This document shows positions 34,234 to 42,659 of a stretch of DNA of 64,000 nucleotides, piece by piece; the stretch's first letter is position 1, and every line of letters starts with the position of its first letter. The position numbers and the translations under genes are program-made. The notes beneath the pieces were generated by a model that was not told the DNA's origin, searched no databases, and saw only the letters and a program-made list of their open reading frames with translations. The stretch is from Tessaracoccus massiliensis (lineage in GTDB: Bacteria > Actinomycetota > Actinomycetes > Propionibacteriales > Propionibacteriaceae): NCBI RefSeq assembly GCF_000826065.2, contig NZ_LN623543.1, positions 62,001 through 126,000 of the forward strand, written 5' to 3'.

Positions 34234-36564
34234 CTACTTGTTCGGCTTGAACATGACGATGTTGTTGAACACGAACTGGTTGCGCTGCGAGAACTCGTAG
34301 CCGCCGGCCGTCTTCGGGCTGGCCCGGTAGACGGTCACCTCCGCGTAGGTGCGGCACCCGTTGCCGCCGGTGGCGGGGGTGTCGCACTCGGTGCGCCAGT
34401 TGCGGCCGTCGGTCTCGGCCTTCCATTCGCCCGTGATGGCGAGGGGATTCTGGCCCCAGGCTGCGCGGGTCATGTACGGCAGGTAGGTGAGGTTGTTGAA
34501 CGCCCAGCCGGTCTCGCGGACGAACCGGCCGTCAACGATCTTGACCACGGTGGCCCAGATGTCGGTGCGGCACCGCTCGGTCTGCGAGTACTTCTCGCAG
34601 GTGGTGTTCCAGTCGCGGCCGTTGAGGTTCTTGTGCAGGCCCGCCAGGGTGTAGGGCGCGGTGCGCTGGAACTCGGTGGGCTCGGTGGGCTCCTGCGTAG
34701 GTTCGTGGGTGGGCTCCTGCGTCGGCTCGGGGGAGGGCTCATCGGCGACGGGGACGTCCACCTCGAAGCTGATCACGTCGTCGTAGACGCGGCGCTCGAC
34801 GCCCTGCAGGTTGTACTCGGAGTCGAAGGTGGGGAACAGGTACACGGGGGTGCCGGTGATCTGCGCCTTGCCGTCTCCGAGGTTCTCGATCTCGACGAGC
34901 AGGTGGCCGTAGTGCAGGCCACCGTCGACCAGCTGCGGGACGCCGTTGGCGTCGAGCTCCCACGTCTCAGGCGCGTTGCGGATGGCGCTCCACTCCGTGG
35001 CCGTGTTGAACGCCACCGGCGCGAGGTTGCCGTCCTCGTCGGTCTTCATCAGCTCGCCGCGCAGACCGTCTGCCGCCACGCCGATGTCGTAGGAGTGGAA
35101 GCCCTCGCCGTCACCGTCCTCATCCACCCAGGAACGCTCGAACATCTCGTCGTGACCCGAGAGCACCATCGAAACGCCGTACTCCTCGAACATGGGGGTG
35201 TAGGCGCGCATCGCGGTGCCGGACTGGTTGTCGGCCGGGGTGAAGTTCGGGGGCACGCCGTGCACGCCGATGGAGTAGGCGGCGTGGTGGAACTGCACGA
35301 TGATGATCTGGCCCTTCTCGCGGGCATCGGCCAGCTGCTCCTCGGCCCAGGCCCACTGCTTCGACGCGGGGTCGAAGTTGGGCAGGTCCACGTCGGCCTC
35401 GGTGGAGCCGGGGAACTGCTTGAGGTAGCCCTCGACGTAGGAGTCGTAGGTGAACTCGCCCTGCGTGTCGGTGGACATGGTCTCGTCGTTCAGCCCGGTG
35501 TCGTCGCCGTTGAACGGGAGGCCGGACAGCGTGCCGGTCCTGGTGTTCTCATCGGGGCGCCCGTTGGTGGAATCCAGGGTGATGACGGTCAGCGGCCCGT
35601 GATCCGTGCGGTAGTAGGCCCCCTTGGCGGAAGGTTCCTCCGGGTTGCCGGGCTGGTCGAAGTACTGCAGGAAACGGTTGCGCGAGATGACCGCCGGGGT
35701 GCGGTCCTCATCGGTGCCGTAGCCGCCGTTGAGCGCGGCGTAGGTCTCCCTGTTGCCCAGTGAGGCGAGGATGGGGGTGCGCCCGGCGATGGTGCCGTGC
35801 TCGCCGGCGACGTAGCCGAAGAACTCGTCCCAGGCGGGCTGGTAGCCGGAGCCCTGCGTGAGGTCGCCGGCGATGATGAACAGGTCCGGGTCGTACTTCT
35901 CGATCTCGGCCATGTTGTAGCGCATGGCCTGGTCCTGGTTCATCGGGTAGCGCAGCGTGAACTCGCCGTAGCGAGTGGTGGAACCGAACTTCTCAGCCCA
36001 CAGCGAGCCTGCGCCGGGGCGCTCCTCGGAGCCTTCGGTATAGCGGTTGGTGAAGCTCTGTTCCCACTCGCGGTGCTCAATGCGGCCGTACGGCTCTGTC
36101 TCGGTGTCGGAGAAGGCCGCGATGGTGATGGAGTCCCAGTCGGTGCTGGTGGGCGCGGTGCGGAAGGCCTGCGTGTGGCTCTGCCCGTCCTGCTCGACGG
36201 TGTAGCTGTACTCCGTACCGGGCTGCAGGCCCTCCACCGTGACGGAGTGCTTGTAGTTGCTGTTCGACTTCAGCCACGAGCCCTTCTCCAGCCCGGTGAT
36301 CTCCTGGTCGAGCTCGAGTTGGCTGTACTCCATCAGCGGCAGGTATTCGGGGCTGCTGGTGTAGGTGGCGCCGTCGATGGTCAGGGCGCCCGGCGTGTTG
36401 AGCTCGCTGATCCAGTTGAAGGTCATCGACGTGGCAGCGGGCGCCTGCAGGTAGGGCAGCACGCGGAAGCCGGGCTCCGGCGCCCGGGCGTCGGCCTGCG
36501 CAGGCACGGCGCTGCCGGCGGCCAGGAGTGCGGCGGCTGCCAGGGCAGCCAGGGTCTTCTTCAT
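34234..36564 (-). CDS. Secreted purple-acid-phosphatase-like metallophosphoesterase with C-terminal repeat domain
   Basis: The 776-residue protein has a Sec signal peptide (1-24, cleavage near AQA-DA), an FN3-like phosphatase N-domain (about 30-138), a metallophosphoesterase domain (about 145-500), a Glu-Pro-Thr linker (609-631) and a Cys-containing C-terminal region (640-776). Metal-site motifs are SDTE (152-155), GDLTQGSGY (233 on), GNRE (270-273), QFHHA (424-428) and GHDEMFER (470-477); the usual GNH(D/E) and GHxH histidines are replaced. It would release phosphate from extracellular esters if still active. The start follows AAAGGGA at normal distance; the longer upstream frame is antisense to the next gene. 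No LPxTG motif is seen. Confidence 0.82.
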   Translation of the reverse strand: MKKTLAALAAAALLAAGSAVPAQADARAPEPGFRVLPYLQAPAATSMTFNWISELNTPGALTIDGATYTSSPEYLPLMEYSQLELDQEITGLEKGSWLKSNSNYKHSVTVEGLQPGTEYSYTVEQDGQSHTQAFRTAPTSTDWDSITIAAFSDTETEPYGRIEHREWEQSFTNRYTEGSEERPGAGSLWAEKFGSTTRYGEFTLRYPMNQDQAMRYNMAEIEKYDPDLFIIAGDLTQGSGYQPAWDEFFGYVAGEHGTIAGRTPILASLGNRETYAALNGGYGTDEDRTPAVISRNRFLQYFDQPGNPEEPSAKGAYYRTDHGPLTVITLDSTNGRPDENTRTGTLSGLPFNGDDTGLNDETMSTDTQGEFTYDSYVEGYLKQFPGSTEADVDLPNFDPASKQWAWAEEQLADAREKGQIIIVQFHHAAYSIGVHGVPPNFTPADNQSGTAMRAYTPMFEEYGVSMVLSGHDEMFERSWVDEDGDGEGFHSYDIGVAADGLRGELMKTDEDGNLAPVAFNTATEWSAIRNAPETWELDANGVPQLVDGGLHYGHLLVEIENLGDGKAQITGTPVYLFPTFDSEYNLQGVERRVYDDVISFEVDVPVADEPSPEPTQEPTHEPTQEPTEPTEFQRTAPYTLAGLHKNLNGRDWNTTCEKYSQTERCRTDIWATVVKIVDGRFVRETGWAFNNLTYLPYMTRAAWGQNPLAITGEWKAETDGRNWRTECDTPATGGNGCRTYAEVTVYRASPKTAGGYEFSQRNQFVFNNIVMFKPNK
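34672..34740 (-). repeat. EPTQ/EPTH tandem coding repeat
   Basis: A run of 12-base units encodes EPTQ-EPTH-EPTQ followed by EPT-EPT inside the phosphoesterase gene. It forms a Pro/Thr-rich spacer between enzyme and C-terminal domain, and the DNA repeats could vary in copy number. Confidence 0.7.
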
Positions 36565-36600
36565 CTCGTCATCCCTTTCGATGCTGATGCATAACGTTGT

Positions 36601-36626
36601 GGCGAACCTAGGGCGTGCAGGTGAAC
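36601..36626 (-). promoter_or_regulatory. Candidate PhoP (PHO box) sites upstream of the phosphoesterase gene
   Basis: Read on the minus strand, GTTCACC (36626 to 36620) and GTTCGCC (36607 to 36601) lie 19 bases apart, 37-62 bases before the ATG. Actinobacterial PHO boxes are direct repeats with a GTTCACC core, but their usual unit is 11 bases. A phosphate-starvation response would suit a secreted phosphatase. Confidence 0.3.
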
Positions 36627-36702
36627 CTACGGGCAACACCGGGTCAACGTGGCGTGAATGATGCACCAGGGGGTGATGGCCCCAGGACTGAAGAGTGGCA
36701 GG

Positions 36703-37188
36703 ATGCACTGGGTGAAGAGACATCTCGCCGCCCTGTTGCTGGTGCTGCCGCTGCTCGTGGCATGCACCGAGCCCCAGTACCCACGCGACACCGAGGGCAC
36801 CCTGCTGCGGGCCACCGACGGTGAGCTCGTCGTCGGCGCGTCCGCACACCGGCCGCACATCGACGTCAGTGACGGGGGAGAAGTCAGCGGCCCCGAGGCG
36901 GAAATCGTCATGTCGTTCGCCGAGTCGATCGGCGCCGAGATCCAATGGGTCCAGGGCTCCGAGAGCGAACTCATGGAGCAACTCAAGATCGGTGAACTGG
37001 ACGTGGTCGCTGGCGGACTCACTTCGGATTCTCCATGGTCGACCCACGCGGCGCTGACCCGCCCGTACGGCGCCGCCGTGGGGCCGGACGGCAAGGAACG
37101 CAAGCTGGTGCTGGCCACCCGGCTGGGCGAGAACGCCCTGCTCTCGGCACTGGAGCGGCACCTGATCGACGAGGGGCTGCAGCCGTGA
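36703..37188 (+). CDS. Half-length family 3 solute-binding lipoprotein
   Basis: The protein of about 161 residues starts with a lipoprotein signal (KRHLAALLLVLPLLVAC, Cys near residue 20). The mature part matches only lobe I of family 3 binding proteins: DGELVVGASAHRPHIDV, SGPEAEIVMSFAESIGAEIQWVQGSESELMEQLKIGELDVVAGGLTSDSPW, then a short tail. The second lobe is missing, so it may dimerise or act as a sensor rather than deliver solute. ATG 36703 or GTG 36712 may be the start; GGCAGGA suits 36712 better. Its stop overlaps the CDF gene (GTGA), so the two are translationally coupled. Confidence 0.72.
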   Translation: MHWVKRHLAALLLVLPLLVACTEPQYPRDTEGTLLRATDGELVVGASAHRPHIDVSDGGEVSGPEAEIVMSFAESIGAEIQWVQGSESELMEQLKIGELDVVAGGLTSDSPWSTHAALTRPYGAAVGPDGKERKLVLATRLGENALLSALERHLIDEGLQP

Positions 37189-38156
37189 GCGGACGCGGGT
37201 ACTCGTCGCTGCCGCCCGATAAATCGGCGGCGCTGGACCGGGCGGTGCGCCTGCAGTGGATCTCGCTGGCGGTGATGAGCGTGGTGATCCTCGCCGTCGG
37301 CCTGGTGGCGGGCCAGTCGCAGGCCATGCGCACCGCGTTCGTGGAGGACCTGCTGGCGCTGCTGCCGCCCATCGCGTTCCTGCTCGGCGTGTGGCGGGCG
37401 GGGAAGGGGCGCTCGCCGAAGCATCCCTACGGTCACCACCGCGCGATGAGCGCCGGGCACCTGGCGGCCGCGGTGGCGCTGCTGGCCTTCGGGCTGTCGC
37501 TGTTGTACAACGGCGCCAGCGCGCTGCTCGGAGGCGAGCGCCCGCCGGTAGGTGTGATGTCCCTGTTCGGGCAGACGATCTGGGCGGGCTGGCCGATGAT
37601 GGTGGTGATGTCGCTGACCGTCATCCCGGGAGTGATCCTCGGCCGGATGAAGATGAAGCTGGCCGAGGAGCTGCACGATCAGCTTCTCTCGGCGGATGCG
37701 GACATGCTCAAGGCGGACTGGACCACCGCGTTGGCCACCGTCGCGGGCGTGGCGGGGATCGGCTTCGGGCTGTGGTGGGCTGATTCAGCCGCGGCCATCG
37801 GCGTGTCGGCAAGCATCGTCAAGGACGGGTTCACCAACCTGCGAGCCGCCGTCGGGGCGCTCCTGGATGCCCGGGCGACGCCGATTGATTCGTCGGAACC
37901 CCATCCGGTCATCGAGGAGCTACGCGCCGCGGCGTTGCACGAGGAGTGGGTCGCCGAGGCCGCGGTGCGGGTGCGCGACATGGGGCACGTGTTCCACAGC
38001 GAGGTGTTCGTCGTGCCGGTGGAGGGCCGCCACCCCGGGCCCGTCAGGTTCGACGAGCTCCGGGCCCGGCTCGGAGAGGTGGACTGGAAGGCCGCCGACA
38101 CCGTCGTGGTGGTGACCGGCGAGCTGCCGGAGGGAATCGACGAGGCGACGCGCTGA
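37185..38156 (+). CDS. Cation diffusion facilitator-like transporter with divergent metal site
   Basis: The 323-residue protein has six helices and the CDF landmark KHPYGHHRAMSAGHLAAAVALLAFGLSLLYNG. Aligned by eye to Zn/Fe CDF proteins, the helix 2 site HxxxD becomes Glu54-x3-Ala58 (AFVEDLLALL), followed by an unusual PP, and the helix 5 site HxxxD becomes Met174-x3-Asp178. A cytoplasmic C-terminal domain (about 225-320) is present. The metal, if any, is therefore uncertain. The GTG start overlaps the half-length binding lipoprotein stop, which suggests that the two proteins work together. It is convergent with def, with a one-base gap between the stop codons. Confidence 0.75.
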   Translation: MSGRGYSSLPPDKSAALDRAVRLQWISLAVMSVVILAVGLVAGQSQAMRTAFVEDLLALLPPIAFLLGVWRAGKGRSPKHPYGHHRAMSAGHLAAAVALLAFGLSLLYNGASALLGGERPPVGVMSLFGQTIWAGWPMMVVMSLTVIPGVILGRMKMKLAEELHDQLLSADADMLKADWTTALATVAGVAGIGFGLWWADSAAAIGVSASIVKDGFTNLRAAVGALLDARATPIDSSEPHPVIEELRAAALHEEWVAEAAVRVRDMGHVFHSEVFVVPVEGRHPGPVRFDELRARLGEVDWKAADTVVVVTGELPEGIDEATR

Positions 38157-38157
38157 G

Positions 38158-38769
38158 TCAGGCCTCGTCGGTGGCGTCCGGCGTGGGGGCTGCGGTGTTC
38201 TTCGGGGAGACCGGCCAGTCGTCGGGGTAGCGCCAGGCGAGCTCCGCGACCTTCTTGTCGAGCTGGCGGCGGGAACGCGCCGAGAGCCGGTCACCGAAGA
38301 CAGTGCCACCCAGGTGGTCGGTCTCGTGCTGCAGGCAGCGCGCCAGCAGGCCGGTGCCGTGCACGGTGATGTCGTTGCCGTAGGCGTCCTGGCCGGTGCA
38401 GGTCGCCAGGTCAGGGCGGGCGACGCTCTGGTAGCCGCCAGGGTAGGAGAGGCACCCCTCCTCGGCGGCGTCCAGGTTGCGGGCCTTGCCCTCCGGCAGC
38501 GTCACCACCGGGTTGCACACCACGCCGCGCTGGATGCGCTCGTCGCCGTCGGGGCATTCGTAGATGAATACGGACTTGCCGACGCCCACCTGGGTGGCGG
38601 CCAGGCCCACGCCCTCGGCGGCGCGCATCGTGGCCCACATGTCCCGGATCAACTCGTGGAGCTCCTCGCCGAACTCGGTGACGGGCTCTGTCTGCTTGTG
38701 CATCACCGGGGTACCCCAACGGGTGACGGGCAGAACCTTGCCGCCCTGGGTGAGATCGGCTTCAGCCAT
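38158..38769 (-). CDS. def: Peptide deformylase
   Basis: Def removes the formyl group from the N-terminal Met of new proteins. The 203-residue protein has all three motifs: GVGLAATQVG (motif 1), EGCLSYPG (motif 2, Cys metal ligand) and QHETDHLGG (motif 3, HExxH). It has an N-terminal extension of about 17 residues and a short disordered C-terminal tail. GAAGGAGCACC precedes the ATG. It is divergent from xerC. Confidence 0.93.
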   Translation of the reverse strand: MAEADLTQGGKVLPVTRWGTPVMHKQTEPVTEFGEELHELIRDMWATMRAAEGVGLAATQVGVGKSVFIYECPDGDERIQRGVVCNPVVTLPEGKARNLDAAEEGCLSYPGGYQSVARPDLATCTGQDAYGNDITVHGTGLLARCLQHETDHLGGTVFGDRLSARSRRQLDKKVAELAWRYPDDWPVSPKNTAAPTPDATDEA

Positions 38770-38853
38770 GGTGCTCCTTCACGTCTCGGTTACGACGCCC
38801 AAGTATGCCGCAATGGGTGTTGCTGCTGCAGCGGCGCGGTACCGGGGGAGAAG

Positions 38854-39768
38854 ATGGACGGCATGGAACTTCCCCCCGGCTGGGCGGCATTGATCGAGGA
38901 CTATGCCGCCCACCTCGACGCCGAGCGCGGCCTCAGCGCGCACACGGTGCGCGCGTATTCCACGGACCTGCGGGAGCTGGCCATCTTCGCGGATGTGGAG
39001 CCGGGCAGGATCACCGTGTCCCGGCTGCGGTCCTGGCTGGGGGCCATGGGCGACGACGGCGCCGCCGCCTCCACCGTGCAGCGGCGGGTCGCCTGCGTGC
39101 GGGGGTTCTTCGCCTGGGCGGCGCGCGAGGGCGTGGTGGAGACGGATCCCGCGGTGCGGCTGAAGGCCCCCAAGCGGCAGCGGCGCCTCCCCAAGGTGCT
39201 GGCGGCCGGCGCCGTCTCCGAGACGTTGGCTGCGGCCGAGGGCAGGGCGGCCGAGGCCGACGACCCCATCGCACTGCGCGACCTCGCCCTCATCGAGTTG
39301 CTCTATTCCAGCGGCCTGCGCGTCTCCGAGTTGTGTTCGCTCACCCTGCTGGACATAGACCGGGACCGCCGCTCGGTGAGCGTGCTCGGCAAAGGTGGCA
39401 AGCATCGCACCGTCCCGCTGGGACTGCCCGCCCTCCGGGCGATCGACGCGTGGCTGGGGGTGCGCGGCCAGGTGAGCACGCCGTTGAGCCCCGAGACCGT
39501 TTTCCTGGGGGCACGCGGCGGCGCGCTGGATCCGCGGGTGGCGCGCAGGGTGGTGCACGCGGCCACCGCCGCGGCGGGTCCGGGCGCCGAAATCGGCCCG
39601 CACGGGCTGCGCCACGCGATGGCAACCCACCTACTGGAGGGCGGTGCGGATCTGCGTAGTGTCCAGGAGATGCTGGGCCACGCGTCGGTGGCCACCACGC
39701 AGATCTACACCCACGTCACCTCTGAGCGCCTGCGGGAAGCGTTCCGGCAGGCGCACCCCCGGGCCTAG
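38854..39768 (+). CDS. xerC: Tyrosine recombinase XerC-like
   Basis: The 304-residue protein has an N-terminal SAM-like core-binding domain (YAAHLDAERGLSAHTVRAYSTDL) and a catalytic domain with Arg in SGLRVSELCSL, Lys in GKGGKHRTVPLG, HGLRH, the His in LGHASV and the nucleophile Tyr in TTQIYTHVT. Xer recombinases resolve chromosome dimers at dif; the position near the M23 gene and rpsB matches actinobacterial xerC. ATG 38854 follows GGGGGAG closely; ATG 38863 gives a looser fit. Its TAG stop shares CTAG with the stop of the convergent ligase gene. Confidence 0.88.
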   Translation: MDGMELPPGWAALIEDYAAHLDAERGLSAHTVRAYSTDLRELAIFADVEPGRITVSRLRSWLGAMGDDGAAASTVQRRVACVRGFFAWAAREGVVETDPAVRLKAPKRQRRLPKVLAAGAVSETLAAAEGRAAEADDPIALRDLALIELLYSSGLRVSELCSLTLLDIDRDRRSVSVLGKGGKHRTVPLGLPALRAIDAWLGVRGQVSTPLSPETVFLGARGGALDPRVARRVVHAATAAAGPGAEIGPHGLRHAMATHLLEGGADLRSVQEMLGHASVATTQIYTHVTSERLREAFRQAHPRA

Positions 39769-41438
39769 AGCAGCGGGGCGATCTGGTCGCGGACCTGACC
39801 GCGCAACACCTTGCCGATCATCGAGGTGGGCAGCTCGTCGACCGTCACCACGCGGCGGGGGACCTTGTAGGCAGACAGGCGCTCCTTGGCCCAGGCCCTG
39901 ATCTCGGCCTCGTCGACGGGACCGCTCGCCACCACGGCGGCGACCACCTGCTCGTCGCCGCGTTCCTGGCGGACGCCCACCACCGCGACATCCTCGATGG
40001 ACGGATGCTGACGCAGGACGCGCTCCACCTCGCTGGGGGCCACGTTGAAGCCGCCGGTGATGATGATCTCCTTGAGCCGGTCCACGATGGTGGCGAAGCC
40101 GTCATCGTCGAGGGTGACGACGTCGCCTGTGCGCAGCCAGCCGTCGGGCGTCTTGGCCTCTGCGGTGGCGGCCGGCTTGTTCCAATACCCCTGGAACACC
40201 TGGGGGCCCTTGACCCAGAGTTCGCCTGACTCGCCGGGGCCGACGTCGTTGCCGTCCTCATCCACCACGCGGCGCAGGGTGGAGGGGAACGGGATGCCGA
40301 TGGTGCCCGTCTTGCGGGTCTCGTTGAACGGGTTGCCCATGGCGATGGGTGCGCATTCCGTCAGGCCGTAGCCCTCCACGAGCAGGCCGCCGGAGACGGA
40401 CTCCCACAGTTCCACCACGTCGTCGGGTAGCGTCATGGCGCCGGAGATGGCCCACTTCACGCCGGACAGATCGATGCCCTTCTCCTTGGCGCCGCACGCG
40501 GTCTTCTCATAGATGGGCGGCACCGCGCAGTAGATCGACGGCGGATTCTTCTTCATCTCCGCCAGCGCCATGTCCACATCCGGGCGGGGGAACAACACCT
40601 GCCGGGCCTGCTTGTAGACGCCGAACGTGACGTAGAGCACCATGCCGAAGGCGTGGAACATCGGCAGCATGGCGTAGCTGACCTCGCGCCCGGTCTGCGC
40701 GCCGTGCATCCACGCCACGCCCATCAGCGCGTTGGCGTACATGTTCAGATGCGTGAGCATCACGCCCTTGGGCACCCCCGTGGTACCGGAGGTGTACTGG
40801 ATGGCGCCCAGATCATCGACGGTGGGGCGCGGGTGCGACGGGTCCAGCTTGGGGCCGGAGAGCAGTTGCTTCCAGGTGAGGTCGCCCTTGTCGCCGCTGG
40901 TGAGCGCGGCGCGCTTCTCCTTCAGGGCAGGTACAGGGAGGCCCAGCAGCAGCCGCTTGACCGTGGGAAACTCCTCCAGCATGTTCACCGCCACGACGGT
41001 GGGCTTGGTGGAGACTGTGCGCAGCTTCGGCACCACGCGGTCCATGGCGATGGCCACCTTCGCTCCGTGGTCGACGAAGACCTCCTCCAACTCGCGCTCG
41101 GTGGACAGCGGGTTGTGTTCGCACACCACCGCACCGAGGCGCAGGACGGCATAGAACGCCACCAGATGCTGCGGGCAGTTGGGCAGCAGGATGGCCACCC
41201 GGTCTCCCGCGGCCACGCCCAGCTTCCGCAGCCCCTCGGCGGCATGCTCGATGCGCTCGCCGAGCTGGGTGTAGGTCATGGTGCCGCCGAAGAACTCGGT
41301 GGCCACCTTGTCACCCGCTTCGCGGCACGAGCGCTCGCACATGTCGGTGAGGGACTCGGTGGGCAGCTCGATCTGGGCGGGCACCCCGGGCTGGTAGAAG
41401 CGCACCCAATCAGGGGTGGACAGAGGCGTTGAAGTCAT
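39765..41438 (-). CDS. AMP-binding long-chain fatty acid-CoA ligase
   Basis: The 557-residue acyl-adenylate-forming enzyme shows YTSGTTGVPKGVMLTH (A3/P-loop), LPMFHAFGM, VEGYGLTECAP (A5), the GWLRTGDVVTLDDDGF motif (A7), the hinge DRLKEIIITGGFNVAPSEVE (A8) and the catalytic Lys in SMIGKVLRGQVR. It should activate medium- or long-chain fatty acids as CoA thioesters. ATG 41438 is chosen because TAGGTT lies 7 bases upstream on this strand; an in-frame TTG at 41447 falls inside that hexamer. No beta-oxidation genes are adjacent. Confidence 0.87.
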   Translation of the reverse strand: MTSTPLSTPDWVRFYQPGVPAQIELPTESLTDMCERSCREAGDKVATEFFGGTMTYTQLGERIEHAAEGLRKLGVAAGDRVAILLPNCPQHLVAFYAVLRLGAVVCEHNPLSTERELEEVFVDHGAKVAIAMDRVVPKLRTVSTKPTVVAVNMLEEFPTVKRLLLGLPVPALKEKRAALTSGDKGDLTWKQLLSGPKLDPSHPRPTVDDLGAIQYTSGTTGVPKGVMLTHLNMYANALMGVAWMHGAQTGREVSYAMLPMFHAFGMVLYVTFGVYKQARQVLFPRPDVDMALAEMKKNPPSIYCAVPPIYEKTACGAKEKGIDLSGVKWAISGAMTLPDDVVELWESVSGGLLVEGYGLTECAPIAMGNPFNETRKTGTIGIPFPSTLRRVVDEDGNDVGPGESGELWVKGPQVFQGYWNKPAATAEAKTPDGWLRTGDVVTLDDDGFATIVDRLKEIIITGGFNVAPSEVERVLRQHPSIEDVAVVGVRQERGDEQVVAAVVASGPVDEAEIRAWAKERLSAYKVPRRVVTVDELPTSMIGKVLRGQVRDQIAPLL

Positions 41439-41462
41439 GGGATCCAACCTAGTGCCAACCGC

Positions 41463-42362
41463 TCATGGCACGAGCGTGAGGGGGTCCACGAGGCGTCCGT
41501 CCCGCCAGGCCATCCAGTGCAGGTGGCAGGCCGTGGACAGTCCGGTGTTGCCCACCATCCCCACCACCTGGCCGGCCTCCAACCTGTCTCCCGAACTGAG
41601 CGTGACGTGGGGGAGGTGGGCGTAGGCGGTGACCAGGCCTCCGCCGTGGTCGATGATCACGCGGTACCCGTAGCCCCCGTGGTATCCGGCGCTGGTCACC
41701 ACCCCCGCCGCCGGAAGGCGGATCGGTCTGCCGCAGGCGGCGCCGAAGTCCACCCCGTCGTGCAGTTTGTACACGCCCGTCACGGGGTGCCGACGCATGC
41801 CGAAGCGGGACGTGACCGGGCCGTTGAGCGGGAGTCCGCCGATGGATGCCGTCACCTGGGCCGCCGCGATCGCCGGCGGGGCGACCGGCGTGGATCCACG
41901 GGGGAGGAGGCGCACCGTCGGGATCTCGAGGTAGGCGGTGGGATCCGCGTAGCGCTCGCCGTCGGTCAGGCCCCAGTGCAGGCACGCGACAGCTTCGCAG
42001 TGCCCGGCGAGGAGCGTGCCGATGCGTTGGCCCTGCTCGACCACGTCGCCCTCGGCCACCGTGGCGCGCACCGGCAGGTAGGTGGTGCGCCACCCGTTGC
42101 CGTGCTCGATCTACACTGTCTGCCGACCCGCCACGGACCCCGCGAAGTGCACGGTGCCAGCCGCCGCTGCCAACACGGGCTCTCCGTCGCGCCCGGCCAC
42201 ATCGACGCCCCGGTGCCCCGCTGCATAGCGGCCGACGTCGTCGAAGCCATGCAGGATCCGGCCGGGCAGGGGCGCGTCGAGGACCAGGCCTTCGGCGAAG
42301 GCTATGGGTGTGGCGGTGGCGATCAGGAACAGGGACAGCAGAAGCGTGGCGACAGTTCTCAC
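41463..42362 (-). pseudogene. Tandem M23 peptidase gene interrupted by an in-frame amber codon
   Basis: One reading frame encodes a signal peptide (MRTVATLLLSLFLIATATPIAFA), a first degenerate M23 module (GHRGVDVAG ... CLHWGL) and a second complete LytM module (HDGVDFGAACG, then HLHW). A TAG at 42113-42111 cuts it after 83 codons, in VAGRQTV-stop-IEHGNGWRTTY, where the homologous sequence continues without a gap in the same frame. The rest is open for 216 more codons. An intact copy would be a secreted cell-wall endopeptidase or activator, and M23 genes adjoin rpsB in other actinobacteria. A GTG at 42071 could give a second product without a signal peptide. A sequencing error or stop readthrough are alternatives. 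Confidence 0.75.
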
Positions 42363-42455
42363 ACCATCACTGTGGCCGGTTGACAGGTGGGATCACCACG
42401 AGTTTTCTGCCCTGTGGACAACCGGACCCCGCCGTCGCGTGGCGGGGAGTGCTGT

Positions 42456-42485
42456 TTGGCCGTTCGGGGCGCCAGTGGATACCAT
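42456..42485 (+). promoter_or_regulatory. rpsB: Candidate rpsB promoter
   Basis: TTGGCC (42456-42461) and TACCAT (42480-42485) are 18 bases apart. A start near 42492 would give a leader of about 168 bases. The leader holds a GTGGGC-AGG-GCCCAC hairpin (42627-42641) just before the ribosome site, a place where S2 could regulate its own synthesis. Another -35-like TTGACA at 42505 lacks a matching -10. Confidence 0.35.
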
Positions 42486-42659
42486 GTGCACTGCAACCAA
42501 TGTGTTGACATCGCATGCGCTGCGCGGGAAACCGCCGGCCGCCGCGTGGTCCCAGGTCTCCGGACGTGGGTGCGGCTGCCGGGCGCATCAGGCAAAGGCC
42601 TCTGACGAGGTCACCATAACCACCGTGTGGGCAGGGCCCACTTTGAGAAAGGCACGACC

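Noticed and set aside
42363-42659. A possible small gene or tRNA between the M23 pseudogene and rpsB
   Set aside because: No cloverleaf or consistent coding pattern is visible; the stretch is better explained as the rpsB promoter and leader.
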